Origin: CAYZXU01 sp964482535
Lineage (GTDB): Bacteria; Desulfobacterota; Desulfobacteria; Desulfobacterales; BuS5
DNA: 6,331 nt
Assembly (NCBI GenBank): GCA_964482535.1
Contig: CAYZXU010000130.1
Coordinates: 1 to 6,331 of the forward strand
Direction: 5' to 3'
Both the position numbers and the translations under genes were made by a program. Positions 1 through 5,536 of the stretch are shown in pieces (position 1 is the stretch's first letter; every line of letters begins with the position of its first letter). The notes under the pieces are model-generated. The model saw only the letters and a list, made by a program, of their open reading frames with translations, was not told where the DNA came from and made no database searches.

Positions 1-35
1 ATAATTATTTCAATTGGATATGTGTTTGTGACTTT

Positions 36-1139
36 TTACGAGTACATCAAAATTATGCCTTTAAGTTTTTTTGTGATTTTCAGGGCATCAAAATCTTCCG
101 GAAGTAAAAAGTTTTTGACAATTACGGCAGATTTTCTTGAAATAGTGTGAAACATAAAATCAGAACGGTTTGTGATAAAATCAATCTCTTGATTGTGAAA
201 TTCTATGGCATCGCATATGGATTGTGGAATATTATACCTCTTTAAAGCAAGAGCGCCTACTTCACTGTGTGTGATTCCGATTATTTTTATTTCTGCTTTT
301 GAGCTGGATATATTTTCTGACCTTTTAAGCTCAATGATTTTTTTATACTCATCTTTATAATATGCAGCGAGAATCAGTTTGCCTAAATTATTCAGAATTC
401 CCACAGTAAACAGATCCTCGATACTTTTATAACCTGTGATTTGTCCAAAAACTGAAGCCGTGCATGCACATAATTGAGACTGTTGCTGAAATTTATGAAA
501 GCTGAAATTTTGTAATTTGCCGGTAAAGTGTTCAAATAGTATTGATGTTATAAGGAGCTTCTTCATCTGTTTATACCCGAGCAGTCTTACTGCATGGCTG
601 ATAGATTTAACTTCTCTTCCGTAAAAAGCCGAACCTGCCATGCTAAGGAATCTGGCGGCAATATCAGGCGATAGCCTCCGGGTAATCTGTTCATAGTTGC
701 TGTTAGGATTATCAATAAGTAATATTATTTCCCAGACACTTATATCAATAAGGGGAAGTTTGTTGATTTCTTTTTTAATTAACCTGGCTTTGCATTGTAC
801 AGAATGTTTTTTGTTTTTATAAGCCTCAGATTCTTTTTTGATTGTATCTTTGCGTTTTTGGCAGGCACTCTTTTCCTTTTTTTCTTTTGGCGGATATTTT
901 TTTGTTTTAGTTATGCTGCCTGGTTTATTCTGTTTCTTGGATGAAAATAATAAAAGGAGGCTGTCTCTGGCGATATTGATCTCTTTTAAATGCTCTTCAA
1001 CTTTATGTTTTAACCTTGGATTTTGAGTAAAACGATCCGGATGCCAGATGTTGACAAGATCTCTGTGAGCCTGGTTTACTTCATTTAAAGTAGCATCCGG
1101 CTTTAGTTTAAGAATTTCAAAGCATCGAAGTATATGCAT
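36..1139 (-). CDS. J-domain/HDOD-domain fusion protein, putative signalling regulator
   Basis: The 367-residue protein has two recognisable parts. Residues about 4-62 resemble a DnaJ J domain with an intact HPD tripeptide at 33-35, the motif that stimulates Hsp70 (DnaK) ATPase. Residues about 68-125 are a lysine-rich, probably disordered linker. Residues about 128-315 match an HDOD domain: the LP start, a 'SAFYG' segment at 170-174, 'AVRLLGY' at 183-189, and 'HSEVGALAL' at 291-299. Where a catalytic HD phosphohydrolase would carry the His-Asp pair, this protein reads 'ILNNLGKL' (248-255), so it is probably non-enzymatic, as is usual for HDOD. No membrane segment or signal peptide is seen. HDOD proteins are known in chemotaxis, motility and cyclic-di-GMP circuits; the role here is inferred. 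The start is chosen because the J domain begins at once and the ATG follows the upstream stop codon by one nucleotide. No Shine-Dalgarno is visible, which suggests translational coupling to the upstream gene. Confidence 0.85.
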   Translation of the reverse strand: MHILRCFEILKLKPDATLNEVNQAHRDLVNIWHPDRFTQNPRLKHKVEEHLKEINIARDSLLLLFSSKKQNKPGSITKTKKYPPKEKKEKSACQKRKDTIKKESEAYKNKKHSVQCKARLIKKEINKLPLIDISVWEIILLIDNPNSNYEQITRRLSPDIAARFLSMAGSAFYGREVKSISHAVRLLGYKQMKKLLITSILFEHFTGKLQNFSFHKFQQQSQLCACTASVFGQITGYKSIEDLFTVGILNNLGKLILAAYYKDEYKKIIELKRSENISSSKAEIKIIGITHSEVGALALKRYNIPQSICDAIEFHNQEIDFITNRSDFMFHTISRKSAVIVKNFLLPEDFDALKITKKLKGIILMYS

Positions 1140-1140
1140 T

Positions 1141-1479
1141 TTAGTTTGTAATCGACAAACTTACCGTGTAGTGCCCCTTGAATTTCCCGTTATCGCATTG
1201 TTTGATATGTTCTATCTGCGTATCATGGTATTCAGTGGGATAAGAAGAGTCAAAACCATAATATTTAAGGTTGAATTTTTTTCCCTCTTCTAAATACCCC
1301 AGAATATTAGAATGATCTTTCACAAGAACAAACATGGGGTCAGAATTTGAATTCCAGATTTTGAACTGATAGATCGGATATGAACTGTTAATGGAAAATT
1401 CAACACTGTGGTATTGGTTAATTGTATTATTGTTTGATGCGTCCTTGCCAGTTGCTTTTGGAAATTTATGAATTTTCAT
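1141..1479 (-). CDS. Small protein of unknown function, possibly PilZ-like
   Basis: I do not recognise this 112-residue protein with confidence. It has no signal peptide, membrane helix or cysteine motif (one Cys near the C-terminus). After a polar, Asn-rich start (residues 1-25) it looks mainly beta-stranded, with alternating hydrophobic residues in 'YQFKIWNSNSDPMFVLVK' and a C-terminal 'GKFKGHYTVSLSI'. That pattern and the size recall single-domain PilZ-like beta-barrels, but the RxxxR cyclic-di-GMP motif is absent, so this is a weak guess. It reads in the same direction as the J-HDOD gene and ends one nucleotide before it, which argues for a shared transcript and linked function. The start is supported by GGTGG six bases before the ATG. 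A candidate sigma-54 promoter lies about 75-90 nt upstream. It is probably a real gene because of the ribosome site, the tight spacing and the promoter. Confidence 0.7.
   Translation of the reverse strand: MKIHKFPKATGKDASNNNTINQYHSVEFSINSSYPIYQFKIWNSNSDPMFVLVKDHSNILGYLEEGKKFNLKYYGFDSSYPTEYHDTQIEHIKQCDNGKFKGHYTVSLSITN
1143..1161 (-). other. Inverted repeat in front of the J-HDOD start codon
   Basis: On the minus strand AGTTTGT (1161-1155) and ACAAACT (1149-1143) form a perfect 7-bp stem with a 5-nt loop (CGATT). It covers the last codons of the 112-residue gene and ends four bases before the J-HDOD ATG, where a ribosome site would be. A ribosome finishing the upstream gene would melt it, which fits coupled translation. 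The stem is short and A/T-rich, so its stability is uncertain. Confidence 0.4.
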
Positions 1480-1554
1480 CTTTGACCACCGGTTTTTTTA
1501 AATAGGTGTTTATAAATTTTCCCCCCAATTAATTATTTCTATAACAGTAAATGA
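1480..1554 (-). other. Predicted 5' leader of the small-protein/J-HDOD transcript
   Basis: If the -24/-12 promoter is used, transcription would begin near 1544 and leave an untranslated leader of about 65 nt. It contains a run of six G (minus strand; six C at 1521-1526), A/T-rich sequence, then GGTGG as ribosome site at 1486-1490. I see no stable hairpin followed by a T tract, so there is no evident terminator for the upstream phosphopantetheinyl transferase operon. Read-through into the next two genes is therefore possible. Confidence 0.35.
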
Positions 1555-1571
1555 TGCAAAATTAATGCCAA
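1555..1571 (-). promoter_or_regulatory. Candidate sigma-54 (-24/-12) promoter
   Basis: The minus strand reads TTGGCATTAATTTTGCA. It contains the -24 element TTGGCA and the -12 element TTGCA, and exactly 10 nt separate the GG (1569-1568) from the GC (1557-1556), the spacing RpoN requires. Only the CG that often follows TGGCA is missing. It sits just past the stop of the phosphopantetheinyl transferase gene and points at the 112-residue gene and J-HDOD gene. If functional, it would need an AAA+ enhancer-binding activator, whose site would probably fall inside the upstream coding region; I could not identify one. Confidence 0.6.
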
Positions 1572-1576
1572 ATATG

Positions 1577-2185
1577 TCATTTCCCATTATCTATTTCCCA
1601 TTTAATATTAAATGAATTTTTTAAAATTGACGCAACATGATTATCAAAGAAAAAATGTTCAATAACCCAATCTTTATTGTTATAATTAATTATAAGGCTA
1701 TTCTTATCAAGAATCTGTTTTACTGAGCATTTTGAAAAATCAGGCAGCCCTTTGCCGTTTGCCTTTAAAACAGCCTCTTTGGATGTCCAGTAGCGAAAAA
1801 AAAGTCTGAAGGGGTCTTCATCTGAAAGTCTCCATTCATTATCGTTGCCTGTTTTTTTAAAGAGAGCCTTAGAGCATGGCCTGATTTTTTCAATATCCAT
1901 ACCTGCCCTTTTTGAAGACAAAACACCGCCCACATATTCTGTTTTATGTGTGACAGACCAGTAACACCCATTATTAAAAGGGAGCGGCACACCATCTTTA
2001 TCCTTTAAAGGTTTATCAATTTTAACGCCAAGTCTGTGTGCTGATATTTTTAATGCACCCCTTGCAAGTTTGCTTAAGATTATATTTTTTTCTCTTCCTT
2101 TATAGTTTGAATATTTTTTGGGAACTGTTAGAATAACAGGGTAAATTTTTTCCTCTTTATATGATTTTTTGTTAAGAATCTTCAT
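1577..2185 (-). CDS. Sfp-type 4'-phosphopantetheinyl transferase
   Basis: This enzyme family moves the 4'-phosphopantetheine arm of coenzyme A onto a serine of acyl or peptidyl carrier proteins, making them active; it is cytoplasmic and Mg-dependent. The 202-residue protein shows the family signatures: 'SVTH' (77-80), 'GMDIEKI' (95-101) with the metal-binding Asp97 and Glu99, and 'WTSKEAVLKANGKGL' (133-147) with Lys136-Glu137. A late 'HVASI' strand (183-187) also fits. The length is nearer to Sfp-type enzymes (about 220-230) than to AcpS (about 120). The ATG overlaps the last 14 nt of rsmI and has AAGGA nine bases upstream inside that gene, so translation is probably coupled to rsmI. No carrier protein, fatty acid, polyketide or peptide synthase gene lies in the window, so the target is unknown; it may serve housekeeping fatty acid synthesis or a secondary pathway elsewhere. 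Confidence 0.9.
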   Translation of the reverse strand: MKILNKKSYKEEKIYPVILTVPKKYSNYKGREKNIILSKLARGALKISAHRLGVKIDKPLKDKDGVPLPFNNGCYWSVTHKTEYVGGVLSSKRAGMDIEKIRPCSKALFKKTGNDNEWRLSDEDPFRLFFRYWTSKEAVLKANGKGLPDFSKCSVKQILDKNSLIINYNNKDWVIEHFFFDNHVASILKNSFNIKWEIDNGK

Positions 2186-3047
2186 GCTTTTTAATCCTTA
2201 AAGCTTCATTATAGATATTTTGTCTTAACAGTCCGTATTTTTTAGCAATAACTTTTGAAATATTTGAAATGCTTGATTCCGCTTCGTCTAATTTTTGTCT
2301 TATTTCATCTCTGACAGACTCATCAATATTAGTTTTTTCCTGCATGGTTGGAAGAAAGCCTGTGATTAGCAAAGTGCACTCACCTTTAATGCTTTGACGT
2401 TCTTTTAGTGTGTATGAAATTTCAGACATGGTTCCTCTTATGAACTCTTCGTGTATCTTGGTCATCTCTCTTGCAAGGACTCCGTATCTGTTGCCCATCA
2501 CCCCTGTAATATCTTCCATAAGTTTTATAATGCGCCTTGGGGATTCATATAATATAATAGTGCTGCGTTCCATGCTTAGAGCTTTTAACTGTCTTATACG
2601 CTTTGCTTTTTTTCTTGAAAGAAATCCGGCAAAAATAAAGGAATCTGTGGGCAGACCCGCAACGCTTATGGCGGTTGTAACAGCAGACACACCTGGAATC
2701 GGAATAATATTTATCCGGTTTTCAATTGCTTTTTTTATTAGTCTATATCCCGGGTCGGAAACAGAAGGAGTTCCTGCATCCGTTACAATTGCTATGGATT
2801 CTCCTTTGTTCAGCTTTTCTAAAAGATATATGCTGCGCTCTGTTTCGTTATGCTCATGGTAGGATACAAGATTGTTTTTAATATTATAACGATTTAATAA
2901 TTTGCCTGTATGACGAGTGTCTTCGGCGGCAATAATATCAACTTTTTCAAGAATTTTCAGGGCTCTTAAGGTTATATCCTCCATGTTGCCTATGGGTGTT
3001 GCCACAACGAAAAGGTCACCTTTATCGGTTTTTTTGTTTATTTCCAT
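2172..3047 (-). CDS. rsmI: 16S rRNA (cytidine1402-2'-O)-methyltransferase RsmI
   Basis: RsmI methylates the 2'-hydroxyl of C1402 in 16S rRNA, in the ribosomal P site, using S-adenosylmethionine; it belongs to the tetrapyrrole-methylase-like SPOUT-unrelated fold family. Signatures in order (from the chosen start): 'VVATPIGN' (14-21), 'AAEDTRHT' (40-47), 'SYHEHNE' (62-68), 'VTDAGTPSVSDPGY' (88-101), 'IPGVSAV' (117-123), 'FAGFLSRKK' near 140, 'ILYESPRR' near 165 and 'AREMTKIHEEF' near 190. The last about 60 residues fit the C-terminal helical domain of RsmI. At 291 residues it matches the usual length (E. coli 286). An upstream in-frame ATG at 3137 would add 30 residues that lie inside the heptosyltransferase gene and are not conserved in the family, so the ATG at 3047 is preferred, although no clear ribosome site precedes it. 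It lies 25 nt after the heptosyltransferase stop and overlaps the next gene by 14 nt. Confidence 0.95.
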   Translation of the reverse strand: MEINKKTDKGDLFVVATPIGNMEDITLRALKILEKVDIIAAEDTRHTGKLLNRYNIKNNLVSYHEHNETERSIYLLEKLNKGESIAIVTDAGTPSVSDPGYRLIKKAIENRINIIPIPGVSAVTTAISVAGLPTDSFIFAGFLSRKKAKRIRQLKALSMERSTIILYESPRRIIKLMEDITGVMGNRYGVLAREMTKIHEEFIRGTMSEISYTLKERQSIKGECTLLITGFLPTMQEKTNIDESVRDEIRQKLDEAESSISNISKVIAKKYGLLRQNIYNEALRIKKHEDS

Positions 3048-3072
3048 AAAATTATATTTTTTTATAAAGACT

Positions 3073-4107
3073 TCATAAGGTTTTAAGTTTCTGATTTTGC
3101 ATAATAATATTATATACTTTTTCCACGGAAAGATCATTCATGCATTTAAAGTGATCACAGGGCTTTTTTCTGTAACACGGTGAGCAGGGGAGTCTGTTTT
3201 GAATAACTGTGTGGATTGAACCATAGGGCCCTGTTCTTACATGATTTGCAGGCCCGAAGATAGCAAATACAGGAACATTAAAAGCCGCTGCAATATGCGT
3301 GGGGCCGGAATCATTGGAAATAAGATACATGGCGTTTTTTATTACTGCCGCAAGTTCTTTAAGACCGGTTTTCCCTGCAAGAAAGATGCTGTTTTTCCGT
3401 GCATTCTGCTCCACTACCCTTGCTATAGGCACATCAGCCCGGCTGCCTGTAATTACCACAGGAAGGGGAAGCTTTGCTGCAAGTTCGCCAAATCTTGAAG
3501 CAGACCATCTGTTTGCCTCTTTGCCTGCAGATGGAGACAGTACAATATATTTTTTCGGCAGTAATTTGCAAATTTCCGGGCTTTCAGGAAGCGGGGCAAA
3601 GGGATATTTAATACAGTTGGTTTTGCATCCGAGAAATGAGGCTATCTTCAGATACCTGTCAATGGCATGGATCTGCATACCACCCTTGATTTTATGTGTA
3701 TAAAAAAAAGAACTTCCCTCCACTGCTTCTTCAAAGCCTATTTTCACCGGTGCGCCTGAAACCATAGCTATCAGTCCGCTTCGCAGCAACCCGGAAAGAT
3801 CTATGGTGATATCGAATTTTTCGCTTCTTAATTCAAGACAAAATACTATTATTTCTCGGATTGTTTTATAAAAAAGGTTGATCTTTTTCCAGCGGTTTTT
3901 GTCGAATATCCAAAGCTTGTGAATCATCGGATGACCTTCAAGAAACGGGTAGAGCTCCCTTGCCACAATCCAGTGAATTTCAGCTTCAGGGAATCTGTTT
4001 TTTATTGCATAGAGAAAGGGGAGGCTGTGAACAATATCACCCAAGGCGCTGGGTCTTATGATCAAAATTTTTTTTGGCTGATTTTTTAAATGTAAGGCAG
4101 ATGTCAT
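3073..4107 (-). CDS. LPS heptosyltransferase, GT9 family (WaaC/WaaF-like)
   Basis: GT9 enzymes add L-glycero-D-manno-heptose from ADP-heptose to the Kdo-lipid A core on the inner face of the cytoplasmic membrane. The 344-residue protein opens with 'ILIIRPSALGDIVHSLP' (14-30), whose Gly-Asp (23-24) is the conserved acceptor-side catalytic region. The second half has 'SPSAGKEANRWSASRFGELA' (191-210), 'GSRADVP' (221-227), 'NDSGPTHIAAA' (265-275, nucleotide-sugar site) and 'FGPANHVRTGPYG' (284-296). A Cys cluster, C308xxC311, C317 and C322, is typical of one GT9 subgroup. The N-terminal half looks more like heptosyltransferase I (WaaC), whereas the Cys-rich tail occurs in heptosyltransferase II-like members, so I leave the symbol open. 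The frame is open upstream of the ATG but has no other ATG, GTG or TTG, so this start is used; no Shine-Dalgarno is visible. It is divergent from waaA and heads an apparent operon with rsmI and the phosphopantetheinyl transferase gene. Confidence 0.9.
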   Translation of the reverse strand: MTSALHLKNQPKKILIIRPSALGDIVHSLPFLYAIKNRFPEAEIHWIVARELYPFLEGHPMIHKLWIFDKNRWKKINLFYKTIREIIVFCLELRSEKFDITIDLSGLLRSGLIAMVSGAPVKIGFEEAVEGSSFFYTHKIKGGMQIHAIDRYLKIASFLGCKTNCIKYPFAPLPESPEICKLLPKKYIVLSPSAGKEANRWSASRFGELAAKLPLPVVITGSRADVPIARVVEQNARKNSIFLAGKTGLKELAAVIKNAMYLISNDSGPTHIAAAFNVPVFAIFGPANHVRTGPYGSIHTVIQNRLPCSPCYRKKPCDHFKCMNDLSVEKVYNIIMQNQKLKTL

Positions 4108-4137
4108 TTTTTTAGTTTGTTGATTTTCAAAAAACTT

Positions 4138-4151
4138 TTCTTGAACAAGAA
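4138..4151. promoter_or_regulatory. Palindrome overlapping the waaA -35 box, possible operator
   Basis: TTCTTGAACAAGAA is an inverted repeat with perfect 6-bp arms (TTCTTG/CAAGAA) around a 2-nt centre. It covers the -35 hexamer of the rightward promoter, the usual place for a repressor site. The regulator is unknown, and in sequence this AT-rich such a palindrome can occur by chance. Confidence 0.3.
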
Positions 4152-4169
4152 CAAATTTAAGGATATCAT
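4141..4169 (+). promoter_or_regulatory. Sigma-70 type promoter for waaA-kdsB
   Basis: TTGAAC (4141-4146) and TATCAT (4164-4169) are separated by 17 nt, the optimal spacing; they match the -35 consensus at 4 of 6 positions and the -10 at 5 of 6. Transcription would begin near 4176, giving a leader of about 30 nt before the waaA ATG. No Shine-Dalgarno is visible in that leader. Confidence 0.6.
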
Positions 4170-4206
4170 CATATTTTTTTATTACAAGTTCTAATGAATT
4201 AAAATT

Positions 4207-5484
4207 ATGAAAAGTTGTGGAATAAAAGCTGCCCTGTGGGGTTATAATCTGGCATGGAGCGTGGCAATACCTTTTTTGAAGTTTAACAAACGTATTAAGC
4301 AGGGTTTTGAATTCAGGACATTAAACTCGGGCTTTGAGGCTGCTGATATTTGGATCCAGGCGGCTTCGGCAGGTGAGGCATATCTTGCCTGGACGCTTTT
4401 AAGAAATTTTCATCCCTCACATCATGTGAGAGTCTTGATAACAACCAACACAAGCCAGGGAATGGAAATACTTGAAAAAGCCCTTGATTATCTCTCCACA
4501 TCAGACAATAAATTAAGTCTGAATGCATCATATGCTCCCTTTGATAAACCTGAAATTATGAGAAAAGCCGTAAAAAAAATCCGGCCAAAGATTATGGTGC
4601 TCCTTGAAACCGAGATCTGGCCCGGAAATCTTGCGGCTTTAAAAGAGGCGGGCTGCAGGATATTTATAATAAACGGCAGAATTACCGAAAAAAGCATGAA
4701 GGGATATATGATATGGCCTTCCCTGTGGCGTACCCTGAGACCTGATAAAATACTTGCAATTTCAAAAGAAGATGCAAAACGTTTTGCTCTGTTGTTTGAT
4801 ACAAAAGAGGTAAAAGTTATGCATAATCTGAAATTTAACAGGATCGGAGCCCCGGAACCCGATTTATACGGCAAAAATATACTGGAAAATATTATTAATC
4901 CCGACGCTTCTTTTGTTGTGTTTGGTTCTGTACGGCAGGAAGAAGAACCAATGATTGAAAAAATTATTGTTGAACTTTTGTTTAGAGAGCCGGAAGCTGT
5001 AATCGGGCTTTTTCCCAGGCATATGCACAGGATAAAATATTGGGAGAAAGCGCTTTCGCGTCTTAACATACCATGGGTATTAAGATCTGAAGTCGATGAT
5101 GTTGTTCAAAATGGAAAGATTATTTTATGGGACAGATTCGGCGAACTTGCACTATCATATGAACTGTGTAAAGCTGCTTTTGTGGGAGGCAGCCTTGCTC
5201 CACTGGGGGGTCAGAATTTTCTTGAAGCACTCACAAGCGGTGTTCTCCCTGTCATAGGGCCATTTTGGGAAAATTTTGCCTGGGTTGGAAAGGAAATTAT
5301 AAGCCATGGGCTCATTAAAGTGGCTGGTGATTACAGTCAGGTAGCGGATTTATTAATTAAAAATTTAAGCAGCAAAATTTCCCATGAAGATGTGCGCCGG
5401 TCAATTTTAGAATATGTCCAAAATCGTCAGTCCGGGGCAGATGCTGCATGTGCGATGCTTGAAAAGACATTGCAACCAATCTGA
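4207..5484 (+). CDS. waaA: 3-deoxy-D-manno-octulosonic acid (Kdo) transferase WaaA/KdtA
   Basis: WaaA transfers one or more Kdo residues from CMP-Kdo to the lipid A precursor at the inner membrane, the first step of core assembly (family GT30). The 425-residue protein, the usual length, has a short hydrophobic N-terminal anchor region (about 8-25) followed by basic residues. Next come 'QAASAGEAYLA' (51-61), in which Glu57 aligns with the catalytic base, 'TTNTSQG' (79-85), 'VLLETEIWPGNL' (131-142), 'FGSVRQEEE' (239-247), 'LFPRHMHR' (268-275) and 'FVGGSLAPLGGQNFLEAL' (325-342). The last motif has Gln where E. coli-type enzymes have His (GGHN). A TGA in frame at 4195-4197 rules out a longer start. 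The number of Kdo residues added cannot be read from the sequence. It is followed by kdsB, which makes its substrate, after 52 nt. Confidence 0.95.
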   Translation: MKSCGIKAALWGYNLAWSVAIPFLKFNKRIKQGFEFRTLNSGFEAADIWIQAASAGEAYLAWTLLRNFHPSHHVRVLITTNTSQGMEILEKALDYLSTSDNKLSLNASYAPFDKPEIMRKAVKKIRPKIMVLLETEIWPGNLAALKEAGCRIFIINGRITEKSMKGYMIWPSLWRTLRPDKILAISKEDAKRFALLFDTKEVKVMHNLKFNRIGAPEPDLYGKNILENIINPDASFVVFGSVRQEEEPMIEKIIVELLFREPEAVIGLFPRHMHRIKYWEKALSRLNIPWVLRSEVDDVVQNGKIILWDRFGELALSYELCKAAFVGGSLAPLGGQNFLEALTSGVLPVIGPFWENFAWVGKEIISHGLIKVAGDYSQVADLLIKNLSSKISHEDVRRSILEYVQNRQSGADAACAMLEKTLQPI

Positions 5485-5536
5485 AAATAATTTAAGTTGT
5501 AAAAAATTAACTAATTTAAGGATCGGCTTTTTTGAT
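5485..5536 (+). other. waaA-kdsB spacer with a direct repeat and distant ribosome site
   Basis: TAATTTAAG occurs twice (5488-5496 and 5512-5520). The second copy runs into GATCGG to give AAGGA (5518-5522), the only Shine-Dalgarno-like sequence before kdsB, but it lies 14 nt from the ATG, longer than usual. No terminator hairpin is seen, so waaA and kdsB are probably co-transcribed. Confidence 0.4.

Larger units (their letters stand above)
4108..4206. promoter_or_regulatory. Divergent promoter region between the heptosyltransferase gene and waaA
   Basis: This 99-nt, very AT-rich gap must hold the promoters for both directions. The rightward promoter is clear and is listed separately. The leftward one is less so: the best match is TTGTAA (4188-4183), then 16 nt, then TATCCT (4166-4161) on the minus strand, which fits sigma-70 only moderately. 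If both are used, the two promoters overlap and would compete. Confidence 0.5.

Noticed and set aside
838..1026. Short hydrophobic 62-residue frame on the plus strand
   Set aside because: It is antisense to the lysine-rich linker of the J-HDOD protein; Lys codons (AAA/AAG) read as TTT/CTT in reverse, giving false Phe/Leu-rich membrane-like sequence.
36..1139. Catalytic HD-GYP or HD phosphohydrolase
   Set aside because: The His-Asp pair is replaced (ILNNLGKL) and no GYP motif is present; HDOD fits better.
1480..1576. Rho-independent terminator between the two minus-strand gene groups
   Set aside because: There are T and A runs but no GC-rich inverted repeat ahead of a T tract in the reading direction.
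2410..2862. Open frame of 150 codons on the plus strand
   Set aside because: It lies entirely antisense to rsmI, which has all its family motifs; the translation has no recognisable features.
3048..3137. Longer RsmI start at 3137
   Set aside because: The extra 30 residues overlap the upstream gene and precede the family's normal N-terminus.
3299..3703. Open frame of 134 codons on the plus strand
   Set aside because: It is antisense to the heptosyltransferase gene with its conserved GT9 motifs, and there is no independent evidence of translation.
4488..5069. Open frame of 193 codons on the minus strand
   Set aside because: It is antisense to waaA, whose motifs run through the same region; treated as a shadow of a low-stop antisense frame.
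5414..5536. Longer KdsB start at 5414
   Set aside because: It lies within waaA, and the additional residues do not resemble KdsB.
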